Shown here: one piece after another, positions 37,054 to 49,078 of the stretch
Position numbering within the stretch: position 1 is the stretch's first letter
How the letters are laid out: the number at the start of each line of letters is the position of its first letter
Assembly (NCBI RefSeq): GCF_033118175.1
Contig: NC_083710.1
Span: 38,037,501 to 38,101,500 of the forward strand
DNA length: 64,000 nt
Reading direction: 5' to 3'
Source: Dama dama
Taxonomy: Eukaryota > Chordata > Mammalia > Artiodactyla > Cervidae
The notes under the pieces: model-generated
Database searches by the model: none
The model's input: only the letters and a program-made list of their open reading frames with translations
What the model was told of the DNA's origin: nothing
Translations under genes and position numbers: made by a program

Positions 37054-37949
37054 TTCTCAAGAACTTAGGGGATAAAGGCGAGAGAAAGAGAGAAGAGAGA
37101 TTTTTCTCTTTTTTTCCTTTCTGTACTGTATGTTTTTGATACACATTTTGAGAGCAAAACATCACATCCCAGCTATGCAAGGGCCAAGAATTATGGAGAG
37201 GGTAGCATTTAAACAGACCACCGCTGTTACGCAGTTGACGAAATGGGGTGATTTTAGGGTCTTCAAGCAACTTTTCGATCTTTGTTTGCTCAACACTTAT
37301 TGGCTACAAGGTCTGCAGGTTTTGGGATCCAGAGCACTGAGCAGGACATGGCCCCCTGAGCTCAGGGATCCTCTGTGAGAAAGGGTGGTACCCCCTTGCG
37401 TTTTCCTCCCAAACTTGTTTCTCACTCTGTCTTCCCAAGTTCACACCATTTACACTGTGGAAAATGCACTTGACTAAGCTGCCAGTGTCTGAAACAGGTC
37501 GCTTCTCACTATGCCCATCTCAGCACCTTCTCAGTATCAGGACCACCGTGGTTCAGCTGCCTCCCTGCCTTTTTAGTAAAACATCTTAAAAGCCTGTTAG
37601 AGTCCTCCCTGCCTCTTGGATTCAGCTCTCTGAATGACATTGCAAAATGAGAGCCCACTTCTCTGCCTTCTGGCCACAGCCTCTGAAGGCTGCAAGCACC
37701 TTGGGGCCTGTGTCCCCAGGCTTTCCCTCGGCCCACCAGGCAGAGGCGCCCAGCTCTGTGGCCTCAGGTCCTAGACTTGAGGGCTTGCAAAGCTCCGGAG
37801 ATTTGTGTCCTCATGGGCCTTTGCAGCCACTCTGAATTGTGGGTGTTAGTGTGATTTCATTTTAGAAAATCAGTAGAATGACTCAGAAAATTGAAGTGAT
37901 TTTCCCCAAATCTCACAGCTCATGAAATTTGGATATGAGCTTTTTCAAA
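37054..37949. other. Unassigned stretch
   Basis: No repeat recognised. Frames at 37043-37378 and 37509-37835 overlap on both strands without domain features. Confidence 0.4.
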
Positions 37950-38253
37950 TTTATCTATTTATTTTTGGCTGTGCTGGGTCTTAGTTGCTGCATGGGCTTT
38001 TCTCTAGTTGTGGTGCTCGGGGGCCGTGCCTTCTCTTGCTGCGGAGCACGGGCTCTCGGGTGTGCAGGCTTAAATAGCTGCAGCACGTGGGCTCAGTAGT
38101 TGCAACTCCCAGGCTCTAGAGCACAGGCTCATAGTTGTGGTGCACGGGCTTAGTGGCTCCGAGGCATGTGGAATTTTCCCAGATCAGGGATCAAATCCAT
38201 GTCTCCTGCATTGGCAGGTGGATTCTTTACCCCCGTGCCCCCAGGGAAGCCCT
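37950..38253 (-). mobile_element. Long CHR-type SINE, antisense
   Basis: About 300 bp: tail complement ('tatctatttatttttggctg'), a body with 'gtggtgctcgggggccgtgc' and 'ggcttagtggctccgaggca', and the tRNA-Glu head complement ending in 'ccccagggaagccc'. This is longer than the CHR copies at 11.8, 12.7 and 34.3 kb and retains the full body. Confidence 0.88.
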
Positions 38254-38349
38254 GGATATGATCTTTATAATAAATCCTGGTTATTTAAACATTTAGTTAG
38301 AGCTCTTTCTGTTGTGTGTGGTTTACACAGGGTACAATGAGGACAAAAG

Positions 38350-38540
38350 AAAAGAAAATGAGAAAGTGTTAGTCACTCAGTTGCGTCTGATTCTTTTGCA
38401 ACCCCATGGTCTGTCCTTGGAATGCTTTAGGCAGGAATACTGGAGTGGGTTGCCATTCCTTTCTCCAGGGGATCTTCCTGCCCCAGGGATCATACTGGGG
38501 TCTCCTGCATTGCAGGCAGTCTATCATCTAAGCTACCAGT
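38350..38540 (-). mobile_element. Bov-tA SINE, antisense, with internal deletion
   Basis: Antisense copy from 'gtgttagtcactcagttgcg' to the tRNA head complement. The stretch between 'cccatggtctgtcc' and 'ttggaatgctttaggcagga' lacks about 20 bp of the usual body. Confidence 0.92.
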
Positions 38541-39152
38541 GACAACAAAGCCTGTATAATCTGTATACTGACCTAAGAAAGTTGTAAATGAAGAATACTG
38601 ATGTAAGCTTTGATAGGAAGATGGTTTCCCATGTTGGAGACCAGGGTTTATTTCATACACACAGGACACTGAGAGCCATGCTGCTTGCCCACGTCTCCGT
38701 CCAGTACTGTGGTTTTGGAAGCTCTAGGCCCGCTCCCGGGCTAGGAGGACCAAGTGGCCAGGGAGGTGTTAGCGGCTTGGTCATCATCTTCACCAGCCTC
38801 TGCCAGGTGCTGGATTAGCCCTCCTGATTCACTGGGACTCACAAAGTAGCCTGTGTTTATCTCATTTAGTCAGCGAGGAAAAAGAATCTACCGGGACAGC
38901 CAAGTGGACACCCAGAAGCTCAGGGAACATAAGGTTTTTCTGGTCCCATGGATGGTGTTGTCCTCTGCCACACGGATTAATTAATAGGGAGGGAGAAGAC
39001 AGCACCACAGTTGTCAAGGGTGAGGGGTTGTTATAAACAAGCCTGCTGCTCCACTGAATGATTTACAGTGGGTAGAAATGCACAGTGCCTGGCCTATGAC
39101 TAATATTCATGGCACGGTGTCTGATTAGATCATACAATTTTACTGTATTGTT
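38541..39152. other. Unassigned stretch
   Basis: No gene or repeat recognised. Confidence 0.4.
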
Positions 39153-39164
39153 ATTAGTATTTAT

Positions 39165-40000
39165 GTATTCCAGTAGTCAGATATGGATGTGCGAATTGGA
39201 CCATAAAGGAAGATGAGCATGGAAGAATTGATACTTTTGAACTGTGGTATTGGAGAAGACTCTTCAGGGTACCTGGGACTGCAAGGAGATAAAACCAGCC
39301 TTTTTTGTTGTTGTTTTCTTTTTTAAAAAATTAATTTATTTATTTTAATTGGAGGCTAATTACTTTATATACAATGGAATATTACTCAGCTATTAAAAAG
39401 AATGCGTTTGAATTAGTTCAAATGAGGTGGATGAAGCTGGAGCCTATTATACAGAGTGAAGTAAGTCGGAAAGAAAAACACCAATACAGTATATTAACAC
39501 ATATATATGGAATTTAGAAAGATGGTAACAATGACCCTATATATGAGACAGCAAAAGAGATACAGAAATAAAGAACAGACTTTTGGACTCTGTGGGAGAA
39601 GGCAAGGGTGGGATGATTTGAGAGAGAATAGCATTGAAACATGTATATTATCATATGTGAAATAGATCACCAGTCCAGGTTTGATGCATGAGACAAACCA
39701 GTCAATCTTAAAGGAAATCAGCCCTGAATATTCATTGGAAGGACTGATGCCAAAGCTGAAGCTCCAATACTTTGGCCACCTGATGCGAAGAACTGACTCA
39801 TTAGAAAAGACTCTGATGCTGGGAAAGATTGAAGGCGGGAGGAGAAGGGGATGACAGAGGATGAGATGGTTGGATGGCATTACCGACTCGATGGACATGA
39901 GCTTGAGCAAGCTCCAGGAGTTGGTGATGGACAGGGAAGCCTGGAGTGCTGCAGTCCATGGGGTTGCAAAGAGTTGGACACGACTAAGCAACTGAACTGA
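39165..40000 (+). mobile_element. BovB LINE 3' end, interrupted by L1, with 12-bp TSD
   Basis: BovB sequence occupies 39165-39298 and 39695-40000. The first part ends at 'gataaaaccag' and the second continues from the same point, 'aaaccagtcaatct'. The outer boundaries carry an exact 12-bp duplication 'attagtatttat' at 39153-39164 and 40001-40012. The original insertion was about 440 bp, before the L1 landed in it. Confidence 0.96.
39299..39694 (-). mobile_element. L1 3' end with 5' inversion, nested in BovB
   Basis: 39299-39367 is an antisense L1 3' terminus (T-rich start, then 'ttaattggaggctaattact'). From about 39368 the sequence flips to sense L1 ('tacaatggaatattactcag' to 'gatgcatgagac'). 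The L1 segment that should join the two (roughly 100-150 bp) is missing. Flanked by 'aaaccag' at 39292-39298 and 39695-39701. This fits twin priming with loss of sequence at the inversion joint. Confidence 0.94.
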
Positions 40001-40012
40001 ATTAGTATTTAT

Positions 40013-40595
40013 ATAAACTCAAATAGACATTTAACCCGACTTGTACACAGGTTTGAAAAAGTTAAAAAAAATCGCTTATTTGGATAGTGTTTGATCAAGA
40101 AGCACATATTTTATTGTCATCAAATGGAAAGATGATTTTTCGTTTGTTCAACTTCAAATTTTATTGTTCATCTGTTTTAGGAAATGGATCAAAACATGCA
40201 TGATAGCTAATTGCTGGTGCACTTCTTAAATCTGTGGTGGGATGGTGGGACCTATGTTGTAAGACAAAGTACATTTCAATGTTAAATTCCTGGAGGAGGT
40301 GTGGCATTAGGAACTTGGTGTCTCCTGCACTTCTGGGGACCAGTCAGAGTCAAGGTGAATTATAAGGGAAGAAAAGACAATTGAATCATCATGATTGAAA
40401 ATATCAGCTGAAGGAAGATGATGTTCTTGGAAAATAGAAGGAACCTTCAGTTTTGAAAGACTCCCTTTGTCTCCAGTTGGGACAGCAATGCAGCTCCTTG
40501 GGAAAAAGAAATCCCCTCCCCCAAGAGAATCAAATATTCTGTTAGCTGAACCTCCAAGAAGGCTAACAGTAGTGTGTTAAATAAAACATGCTTCT
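40013..40595. other. AT-rich unassigned stretch
   Basis: No gene or repeat recognised. Confidence 0.4.
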
Positions 40596-40864
40596 TCCCC
40601 AGTTCGATTCCTTGGTTGGGAAGATCTGCTGGAAAAGGGATAGGCTACCCACTCCAGTATTCTTGGGCTTCCTTTGTGGCTCAGCTGGTAAAGAATCTGC
40701 CTGTAATGCAGGAGACCTTGGTTCTATCCCTGGTTTGGGAAGATCCCCTGGAGAAGGGAAAGGCTACCCACTCCAGGATTCTGGCCTGGAGAATTCCATG
40801 TACTGTATAGTCCATGGGGTTGCAAAGAGTTGGACATGACTGAGCGATTTTCACTTCACTTCAC
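40596..40864 (+). mobile_element. Bov-tA SINE with partial upstream duplicate (dimer-like)
   Basis: A partial unit (40600-40664, 'agttcgattccttggttggg' to 'cccactccagtattct') is fused directly to a complete Bov-tA starting at 'tgggcttcctttgtggctca'. The 3' tail is (cacttcact)n. The arrangement resembles composite ART2A-type elements. Confidence 0.9.
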
Positions 40865-40870
40865 TTCTTC

Positions 40871-41264
40871 TCTGGAGAGGGTGGTGGGGAGATGCCAGCC
40901 ACCTTCCCTTGGAAGTGACTCCTGGAATTGCCTTGCCTTCATGAGTCTGTCCCGGGCTTGGGCAAAAGCAGCTAAAAACAGTCCTTATTCTCAGCTTTTC
41001 TACATGGAACTCTCCTGAAAGAAAACTACATGTGAATTGATGAAACCAACTGCAAAGGCATTTAATGCAGGCGGTTTAAAACATAGGCTCGGGGATTCAC
41101 AACAACCCAATCCATCCTTCTGCATGAGCTAAGCTTTTGGTCACCCTTTTGCTGGAGGAACAGGAAAGCAGATGAGAAACGGGTGGGCGTGGGGCATCTG
41201 AGGACCCCCTCCTCTGCTGGGTGGGCCGGAGCGGCAGGAACTGTAGTCACTTTTACTGTCTGTC
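40871..41264. other. Unassigned stretch
   Basis: No gene or repeat recognised. Confidence 0.4.
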
Positions 41265-41640
41265 ATTGTTCATTCACTAAGTCCTGTCAGACTCTTTGAG
41301 ACCCCATGGACTGCAGCATGTCAGGCTTCCCTGTCCTTCACTATCTCCTGGCGTTTGTTCAAACTCATGTCCACTGAGTCAGTGACGCCATCCAACCATC
41401 TCACCCTCTGTCACCCCCTTCTTCTCCTGCCCTCAATCTTCTCCAGCATCAGGATCTTTTCCAGCGAACTCATTCTTTGCATCAGGTGGCCAAAGTATTG
41501 GAGTTTCGGCTTCAGCATCAGTCCCTCCAATGAATATTCAGGACTGATTTCCTTGAGGATTGACTGCTTTGATCTCCTTGCTGTCCAGGGGACTCTCAAG
41601 AGTCTTCTCCAGCACCACAATTTGAAAGCATCAATTCTAA
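41265..41640 (-). mobile_element. BovB LINE 3' end, antisense
   Basis: Runs from the complement of the 3' end ('gttcattcactaagtcctgt') back to the region encoding FELWCWRRLLRVPW. 5'-truncated at about 41640. Confidence 0.93.
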
Positions 41641-42914
41641 AGTTTTTGTAGAGGCTAACATGAGTCTGAAAAGTGGGATTGTTTCCTCAACCTTTTCTGC
41701 ATAGCCACTGTGGACCACTTACTGTTATGCTTTTCAGCCCAGTTTTCACAGGGTTGGGTAGCTGGGTCCTTACTGTTCGCCAGTTTGCATGAGAGAGCTG
41801 CCCTTAGCTTTGCAGTGTGGTCTCTGATGACGGTGTAGGTAGCAAGGCAGAAAGTGAACATGTATTAACAAATAATAAACATGCATCTCTCGAGTTCACT
41901 GGCAGCCTGAAGATGAGCTTATGAAAAGGTAAACTGCCAAGTTCATGGCAGTGCGTGTGATGTCTGGACTCCATCCAACATACCTGGAGCACCTGTCAGC
42001 CTAATTAGGCCAGATGTGCCTTCCACGTAAATGGACCTCCCAAGAGGAATAAGGACACATTTCAGGTTCTAGCAAAGGACAAAAGGCGGGGGTTGGGGAA
42101 GGATGAAGGAGAGGCGGGGCTCCAACCCGGGATGGTCCTCATGTGATGTCACTCTTACCTGGCAGAATCCGCTCCTTAGTGTCTCCTTGATTGAACTCAG
42201 TGGAAACAGTCCTACAGGAGGGTGAGAAAAGTGACTTATTTTAAGTGAAGTCTAAGTTAATTTTCATATTCAATCAAATGAAGATATTTGCTAAACTCTT
42301 GCATCTTTAGCACACACTTGCATACGTGCACATGCGCGCGCGCACAACCTCAGCTGCCTCTAGATCCTCAGTTATTTAAAAAATGACATTTAAGTTGTGC
42401 CAACTTTAACAGCCCTTCAACTAAGTGTGCAAAGCAGAAGCCAAGAAAAAACACCAACAGACCGCCGATTTTCTCAGGTTCTGTGATTCCCAGAGCACGG
42501 TGCACACCAGGCGGGCTTTTTGCAACCCCATTACTATTTAAAACAAACATTCTGTAAACTATGAAATGTAAAGTACAAATAGTGGGTGTTATGTAAAAAA
42601 GAAAAAAAAAAACACTATAGCTTCCAGGCAGTTTTTTCCATTCATGCTATAAAATGTCGTATCTCCAAAACAGAAGTGTTTGAGAGGCAGACCTTTAAGC
42701 TCAGCCAGGAAAATGCTTCTCAGAAAATTTTCCTTCGTGTTGCTGCATTTAGTAACTACCTCGATGAAACCAGTTCTCAGTTGCTATGTCTCGAAGAAAA
42801 TGATGAGGCACACTGGGAGACTACGGGGCACTTGATGGCTGCTTAATAATTCGTTTACAGAAAAGCTTCATTGACTTTTACTCGTTGATGTTAAATACAG
42901 TTTCTTCAGCAAAC
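41641..42914. other. Unassigned stretch
   Basis: No gene or repeat recognised. An alternating purine-pyrimidine patch ('cgtgcacatgcgcgcgcgca') lies near 42325-42345. The 86-codon frame at 42586-42846 begins in an A-run and has no recognised domain. Confidence 0.4.
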
Positions 42915-43095
42915 ACACATGCAGCATGTGTTTACTCTGTGCCAGACGCAGCTTTAAACACTTCATAAATAATAACTTATTTAATGCTTGTAGCTATCCT
43001 GTGCTGTAGGTACCATTATTTATGCCATTTTACAAATAAAGAAATAGAGGCAGAAGAAGGTTAAGTGACTTACCAAGGTCACACAGCTACATTCT
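42915..43095 (+). mobile_element. MIR SINE
   Basis: Contains the diagnostic MIR order: 'actctgtgccagacgc', 'gtgctgtaggtaccattatt', 'ccattttacaaataaagaaa', 'aggttaagtgacttaccaag' and 'gtcacacagct'. An ancient, mammal-wide tRNA-derived SINE. Confidence 0.93.
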
Positions 43096-43277
43096 AAATA
43101 TATAGAAATGTGGGTGGTCAAGGAGGATCTTCTTTTGTGGGAGAAATTAGGAGAGATGATGTGATAAGAATCCTGCCGGAATAGTCTCAGCTCAGCCACG
43201 AGTGGCAAATGTTCATCTCCGTGGATGGAGGTGGGTATCCTCAAGCAAGCTGATCTGAAGACAGTCAGGAGTGAGAT

Positions 43278-43580
43278 TATGTGCCAATCCGAGTGTCCCA
43301 GTTCACCCACCCCTGCTCTCCCCAGTGTCCATGCATCCGTTCTCTCAGTCTGTGTTTCTCTTCCTGCCCTGCAGGTAGGTTCATCTGAATCATTTTTCTA
43401 GATTCCATATATATGCATTAACACACGATGTTTGTTTTTCTCTTTCTAACTTACTTCACTCTGTGTGAGAGTCTCTAGGTCCATCCACGTCTCTGCAAAT
43501 GACGTAGCTGATTCACTTCAGTGTATGTCAGAAACTAACACAATATTGTAGAGCAGCTGTACCCTGATTTAAAAAAAAGA
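43278..43580 (+). mobile_element. Older L1 3' end with 5' inversion and TSD
   Basis: 43278-43505 is antisense L1 3' region (complement of 'ggatggacctagagactctc' and 'tatatatggaatctagaaaa'). From about 43506 the strand flips to the sense L1 terminus 'gctgattcacttcagtgtat', ending in poly-A at 43571-43578. About 150-180 bp of L1 is missing between the parts. An 8-bp TSD 'agtgagat' lies at 43270-43277 and 43581-43588. Confidence 0.9.
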
Positions 43581-43902
43581 AGTGAGATGAATGAGAAACA
43601 GGTATCTTCCTTTTGACCCTGTGAACCATTCCACACTAACACGGTTTAAGAGTCATTCACTGTCCTAAGGACACTGTATTCTTTCTTGTCACTGATGTTT
43701 CCCTGAATGAATGAGGACTGAACAGGACACCAAAGTCAGGGTGAGTCCTGACCACAGCTGAGCAAAGTGGGCTCAGCCCTTCTCTCACCCTAGATTTCTA
43801 CTTCCCCTGTTTCATACTAAGACCACATTTTACTAAGCCAGCTGTGTTACACGGGAGCCTCATCATAGAGCTTCAAGCACCCGAATTCATCCAGTGATTG
43901 TC

Positions 43903-44142
43903 GCTGTTCAGTTACTTAGTCATATCTGACTCTTTGTAACCCCATGGTCTGCAGCACACCAGGCCTCCCTGTCCATCACCATCTCCCGGAGTTTGCTCAA
44001 ACTCATGTCCATTGAGTTGGTGATGCCATCCAACCATCTCATCCTCTGTCGTCCCTTTCTCCTCCTGCCCTCAATCTTTCCCAGCATCAGAGTCTTTTCC
44101 AATGGGTTGGCTCTTCCCTTCAGGTGGACAAAATATTGGATC
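43903..44142 (-). mobile_element. BovB LINE 3' end, antisense, short
   Basis: Complement of the last ~240 bp of BovB ('gctgttcagttacttagtca' to 'aggtggacaaaatattgg'). Confidence 0.92.
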
Positions 44143-45640
44143 TTTGATATATGATATTTGCACAAATTCTCAAAATCATAAGACCAGACATACTAAAGAG
44201 AAACATTTAATACTATGTGAACACATTAGGTAAAATATAACATGGAAAATATTTTCCTATTTATAGATTTTATATGTTCATCACTGATGGAATGAAACTA
44301 TTTTTACACCTAGAAGTCTTTTGACATGTGAAATAAAGGGCACGAAGTTTCTTCCATATGTCTGTAAAGAATATAAAGTTTTAAATCTAGATAAATTGAG
44401 AAGTGTGAGACTAGTATATTTTGATTGAAAACCACATATTTCATATTGATAAAAATGGCAAAAATGTATTTGAGATGTGCGAGGATTACACATCTGGCTT
44501 TCATAAATGGTCCAAAATTTACCACTTGAAAAACAAAAAAACAAAGTTGAGCTTTCGTTTTCATAGCAATCCTAGGGACTGATCACAGGAAGCAATAACA
44601 TTTGAGATTAGCCAAGTGCCTTAGTGTCTAACTTCAAACTTACAATGTCTGTAAAAGATGAACATGTCTTGCTGCTGATTGACTCTAACCAACACTTTTG
44701 GGTGATTTAGAGAGTAAATTTCCAATCACCAGATTGCCGCTTACTCTTGTCTAGTGAAATGGTGTAGAAGCTTAATTTCTCTGGAATTAAAAATAACAGG
44801 AACCTATTAACAACAGTAATGAATGCAAGAAGCACACATTTTTATTTATCAAATATGCCTTGACATTTGTGCTTCCATTTATTTTGAAGTAACTTGAAGC
44901 AGATCAACATGCCAACTTGAGAACAAGCAGGGAAACTACATTAAACCATTTGAATGCACTGGAGAGCTGTCAGGGTGATGAGAGATTGAAGGATCAAGGT
45001 CCCAGAGAGAAGACCTTAGAGATACATGAGACCTTCCCAAGAGTCATTGTTTTCTGAGCTTTTTTCAGTTTGTCCAGAGGTCAGAACCAAAGTTGCAGGC
45101 AGAGAAATGCTTATAAGAGGTACCAGCAGAATGTCTGGTAGCGTCTTAGGACTGGAGACAAAGAATCTGGAGTTTGGGACTTCAAAACAGCTGGAATTGA
45201 GAAGCTCAATTCTGGGTGAGATGAAGGATCGGGAGATGTATTATAGTTTATGTTTTTTGCCTAGAGATGTTTATGGAATTCTTGAGAAGATAAGCTCAGC
45301 AGAAAGCCACTGAAAAAAGTAATAGAATTTTCTGAAATTGTTGGCAGATCAAAAAATGTTATTCAAGCACAGTAAAGGAGAAAGGGTTCTCTGTTAGATA
45401 CCCCAGGCCTCGGGTGGGCCAGCTGGAGAGCGAGGTTCTAGGAGTGAGTGAAGGACCAAGACGGCGCCAGCATACCTTCCAGCCCAGTTCGGTCGTCTTA
45501 GCCCTAACTTTGATAAAAATGATGTGCCTTGACTGAATCTCACCACCAGAGGGTATATTGTAACATTTCTGGAGGAGAAGAACAGTCTTCCATAGGTAAA
45601 ATCTAACTCTCAATAAAAAATTAATAATCACACCAAAAAA
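44143..45640. other. Unassigned stretch
   Basis: No gene or repeat recognised. Frames of 81-95 codons at 44281-44564, 45026-45313 and 45359-45631 show no domain. The last covers a slightly GC-richer patch of unknown origin. Confidence 0.4.
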
Positions 45641-47350
45641 GCAGAACCAAGCAGAAAAGAGTTAAAAAAAATTAGTATTAGACTTACAAATAACCCAATT
45701 AATGAAAGTATGATAAACAGACCTTAAACAACCATGATATAGAATTCACAAAATGATTATAAAAACCCTAGAATTGAAAAATTGGAATTCCAGCAAAATT
45801 GGAATTCAGAAGTTAAAAGACAGGGTCTCCAACAGTGGAGGCAGGCAGTTCACCAGCAGACTGGGTGAACTGGAAAATAAATCAGCAAACATTTTCAGGA
45901 CTAAAAGGTGGGTGTAAGATAGAAAGAGGAAAGGAAAAAGGATATGGGTTGTAGTGAGCAAAAATGAAAATAATTCTCATCTAGAACTGCCTTAAACTAA
46001 AATGAGAACATTCAGAAAGATAAAAAGTCTTTGGATGGAAACATGAAAATGCAAAAAGGAATGAAGAGTAATGAACATATAAACATATGAGAAAATACAA
46101 ACACATACTGAATATGAAACAACAATCACCTATCATCTACCATGATTTAAAGTATGTAAAAACTAAGATGCATAGTAACATAAGGGTGAGAAGAGGTTAT
46201 ATGTAATTTTTAAAATTCTGTGGAATAAAGAGTGTGTGGGAAGCAAAGTAACTATTACACATTAGTATATTATAACCAATATGCATGCAGCATCTGTTAT
46301 AATAAAGTAAGTTATAGCTAGATATAGTTTAGTAAAATTACTAATTATATTGCCCTAAAATAAATTAAAAAATCAGATTTTAATCTCTGTGGTAATCAAT
46401 ACAAATAGTAAAAATAATGCAAATCAATATTGGCAAAAAGTTGCCAATTAATCCCCAAAAAGATAAAAAGAAAGAATAAAAGGAAAGAACATGGGAAAAA
46501 ATATGAAACAAATAGTAAAATGTGGGACATAAACCCAAATATATCAGTAAATGTAAATGGCCTAAATTCTCCAATTAAAAAATAAAGATTGGCAGTTTGG
46601 ACAGAAAAAACAACTACATATTACTTACATAGCTTTAAATCCTTAAATTGAAGGCCACACACCCTATATGTAATATTAAGGAAAATAAGTGAATGGATAA
46701 AAACAACAAACATTATTTTAAAAAATAAACTCATTTAGCTAAATAAAATTAGGAAATGTAGGTGATACAGTGAGATGAATTGTAATTTTCTTAGTTCAGC
46801 ATGTTTTCAGAAAAAAATAGAATTTTTCAAACATAATGTATTTGTCAAATGGATTTAATCCTTCATTAAAATTGTTGTGGTAGAAAATTCAAAATAACTT
46901 GCAGACAATCTATTAGAATTAACAAATTTAATAAGGCCTCTTTATATAGATTCAGTGTAAAAGTAGGTTGTATTTTTCGACCAGAAGAAAACAAGTAGAA
47001 ATGAAGTTTAAAAGGATAATTTATAATAGAGTAAAATCAAACTTCTCAAAATAAATTTAATAGAGAAATTTCATTTCTGGAGTTTAGAAATGGAATGCTA
47101 AGCTATGTTCTTGGATGAAAAATGTCAATATTGTAAAGACATCAATTATCTCTAACATTCATATATAGATTTAGCAGAATCCGTCTAGATTCTAGCAGAG
47201 TTTTTCTTATTTCTTTGGTGGAAAATAACAAGAGCTTTCAAAAGTTTATTGAATACTGCAGAAGGGCTCCAAATAGCCAAGAAAAATCTTGAAAAAATGC
47301 AAAATTGGAAGATGGACACTAACAAATACAAAGTCTTAAAGTGAACGATT
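45641..47350 (+). mobile_element. Ancient L1 LINE, 5' part of ORF2 region
   Basis: Very AT-rich and decayed. L1-like landmarks appear at 46530-46600 ('taaatgtaaatggcctaaat', 'aaagattggcagtttggac') and 47240-47320 ('gggctccaaatagccaagaa'). The identification of 45641-46500 is weaker and may include other old sequence. The element continues past a SINE at 47351. Confidence 0.65.
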
Positions 47351-47569
47351 TGGGGCTTCCCCAGTGGCTCAGCTGTCAAGAATCTGCCTGCAGTGCAGGA
47401 GACACAAGAGACTTAGGTTTGATCTCTAAGTTGGGAAGATCCCCTGGAGGAGGACATGACGACCCACTCCAGTATTCTCACCTGGAGAATCCCACGGATA
47501 GAGAAGCCTGGCGGGCTACAGTCCACAGGGTCAAAAAGAGTCAGACATGACTGAAGCAACCGAGCACGC
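47351..47569 (+). mobile_element. Bov-tA SINE inside ancient L1, with TSD
   Basis: Sense copy starting at 'tggggcttccccagtggctc', flanked by 'aaagtgaacgatt' (47338-47350) and 'aaagtgaatgact' (47570-47582), a 13-bp TSD with two mismatches. It is younger than the surrounding L1. Confidence 0.94.
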
Positions 47570-47582
47570 AAAGTGAATGACT

Positions 47583-48260
47583 TAAGACAGTATGATACTG
47601 ATGCAAGAACAGATGAGAGGCTAAGAGAACAATGCGTATTTCAGGTATAGACCTATATGTACAGACCCGTTGATTCATGATTTGCTATACAATAGGGAAA
47701 GAATGGTGATTTCAATAAATGCAATTAGGTGAGTTGATCCTTGCAAGAAAAATAAGTTGTTCTTGACCCTAACCATAGTGTATATAAGATCAGTGCACTA
47801 TATATTGCACTGTATAGAAAAGCCAATTCCAGGTGGATTATAAATCCACACGAGGATGGTAAAACAATAAAACGTTGAGACAATGCCATAGGAAAATATT
47901 TTTGTATCCATGGAGTAAGCAAAAAAATCCTTGAACAGAAAGTAAAATACTGGCATAATGCAAAAGATTAATAACTTCAGTTTCATTAAAATAAAAATGT
48001 ATTAATCAAAAGAATTAATTAACTGAGTAAGCTTGCAAGTCATACAGCATGAGATTTATCAATACACATAATGGAATAAAAGCTTGTATCCAGAATGTAT
48101 AAATAACTCTTAAGGGGCAAAAAAAAAAAAAGAAAGAAAGAAAGAAAAGATGGACAATCAGAATTAGTAATGTGAGGCACAGGAAATTTAGCAGACATTT
48201 AGCAAAATAAGGACTCTGTCAGCCAGTAAACACATTAAAGAGAAGACCTCTCATTAAACA
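47583..48260 (+). mobile_element. Ancient L1 LINE, ORF2 C-terminal region
   Basis: Follows the L1 ORF2 order in sense: 'cttaagacagtatgatactg', 'caagaacagatgagaggcta', later 'ggattataaatccacacgag' and 'cttgtatccagaatgtataa'. Multiple stops and indels. Includes an A-rich (aaag)n patch near 48120-48145. Confidence 0.85.
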
Positions 48261-48388
48261 TTTGTTGTTGCTGTCGCTCAGTCGTGTCCAACGCTTTGTG
48301 ACCCCATGGACTGTAGCCTATTAGGCTCCTCTGTCCATGGGATTTTTCAGGCAAGGGTACTGGAATGGGTTGCCATTTCCTCCTCCAT
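48261..48388 (-). mobile_element. Bov-A monomer, antisense, inside ancient L1
   Basis: Headless Bov-A unit ending at the A-unit boundary ('gttgccatttcctcctcca'). TSD 'tcattaaaca' (48251-48260) and 'tcattaacca' (48389-48398), with one mismatch. Confidence 0.93.
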
Positions 48389-48774
48389 TCATTAACCATG
48401 ACCTAACACAAATCAGGCTTCAGTCAGATAACACTACATACCTATCAGAATTTGCAAACAAACAAATCAAAACCTGAAAATACCAAAAGTAGTATATAGG
48501 GATGTGAAGGAACTGAAATTCTTGTTCACTGTTGGGAAGAGTGTAGACTGATAAAACCACCTTAGAAAGCCAGTTGGTACTGTCCAATAAAGGCATATAC
48601 ACTTCACCTGGAATTTCACACCTAGGCATGGATCCAATGAAATGTCTTCTGTGTGTTATTTTCCCCCGAGGGAAGTTCAACAAAGTGTTGTTTGTCCTAA
48701 ATGGGAAACAATTCCAAATTTTCATCAACAATAGAACAAAGGAGAGAATATTTTTATATTTAGACAAGTAACTG
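48389..48774 (+). mobile_element. Ancient L1 LINE, ORF2 end
   Basis: Continues the L1 after the Bov-A insertion: 'cagataacactacataccta', 'tcttgttcactgttgggaag', then the zone around 'aacaattccaaattttcatc'. Interrupted at 48775 by BovB. Confidence 0.85.
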
Positions 48775-49078
48775 TGGTGTTGGAGGAGACTCTTGAAAGT
48801 CCCTTGGACTGCAAGGAGATCCAACCAGTCCATCCTAAAGGAGATCAGTCCTGGGTGTTCATTGGAAGGACTAATGTTGAAGCTGAAACTCCAATACTTT
48901 GGCCACCTGATGTGAAGAGCTGACTCATTTGAAAAGACCCTGATGCTGGGAAAGATTGAGGGCAGGAGAAGAGGACGACAGAGGATGAGATGGCTGGATG
49001 GCATCACCGACTCAATAGACATGAGTCTGGGTAAACTCCGGGAGTTGGAGTCGGACATGACTGAGCAACTAAATAGTA
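48775..49078 (+). mobile_element. BovB LINE 3' end inside ancient L1, with internal deletion
   Basis: Sense BovB from the FELWCWRRLL region to 'gacatgactgagcaactaaa'. About 50 bp normally present between 'ggagttgg' and 'gagtcgg' is missing. The two sites share the word GAGTYGG, suggesting a microhomology-mediated deletion. Confidence 0.93.

Noticed and set aside
39494..39991. 165-codon minus-strand open frame
   Set aside because: It is the antisense reading across an L1/BovB junction, not a gene.
48420..49058. 212-codon minus-strand open frame
   Set aside because: Runs through antisense BovB and antisense old L1; it is composite and has no independent support.
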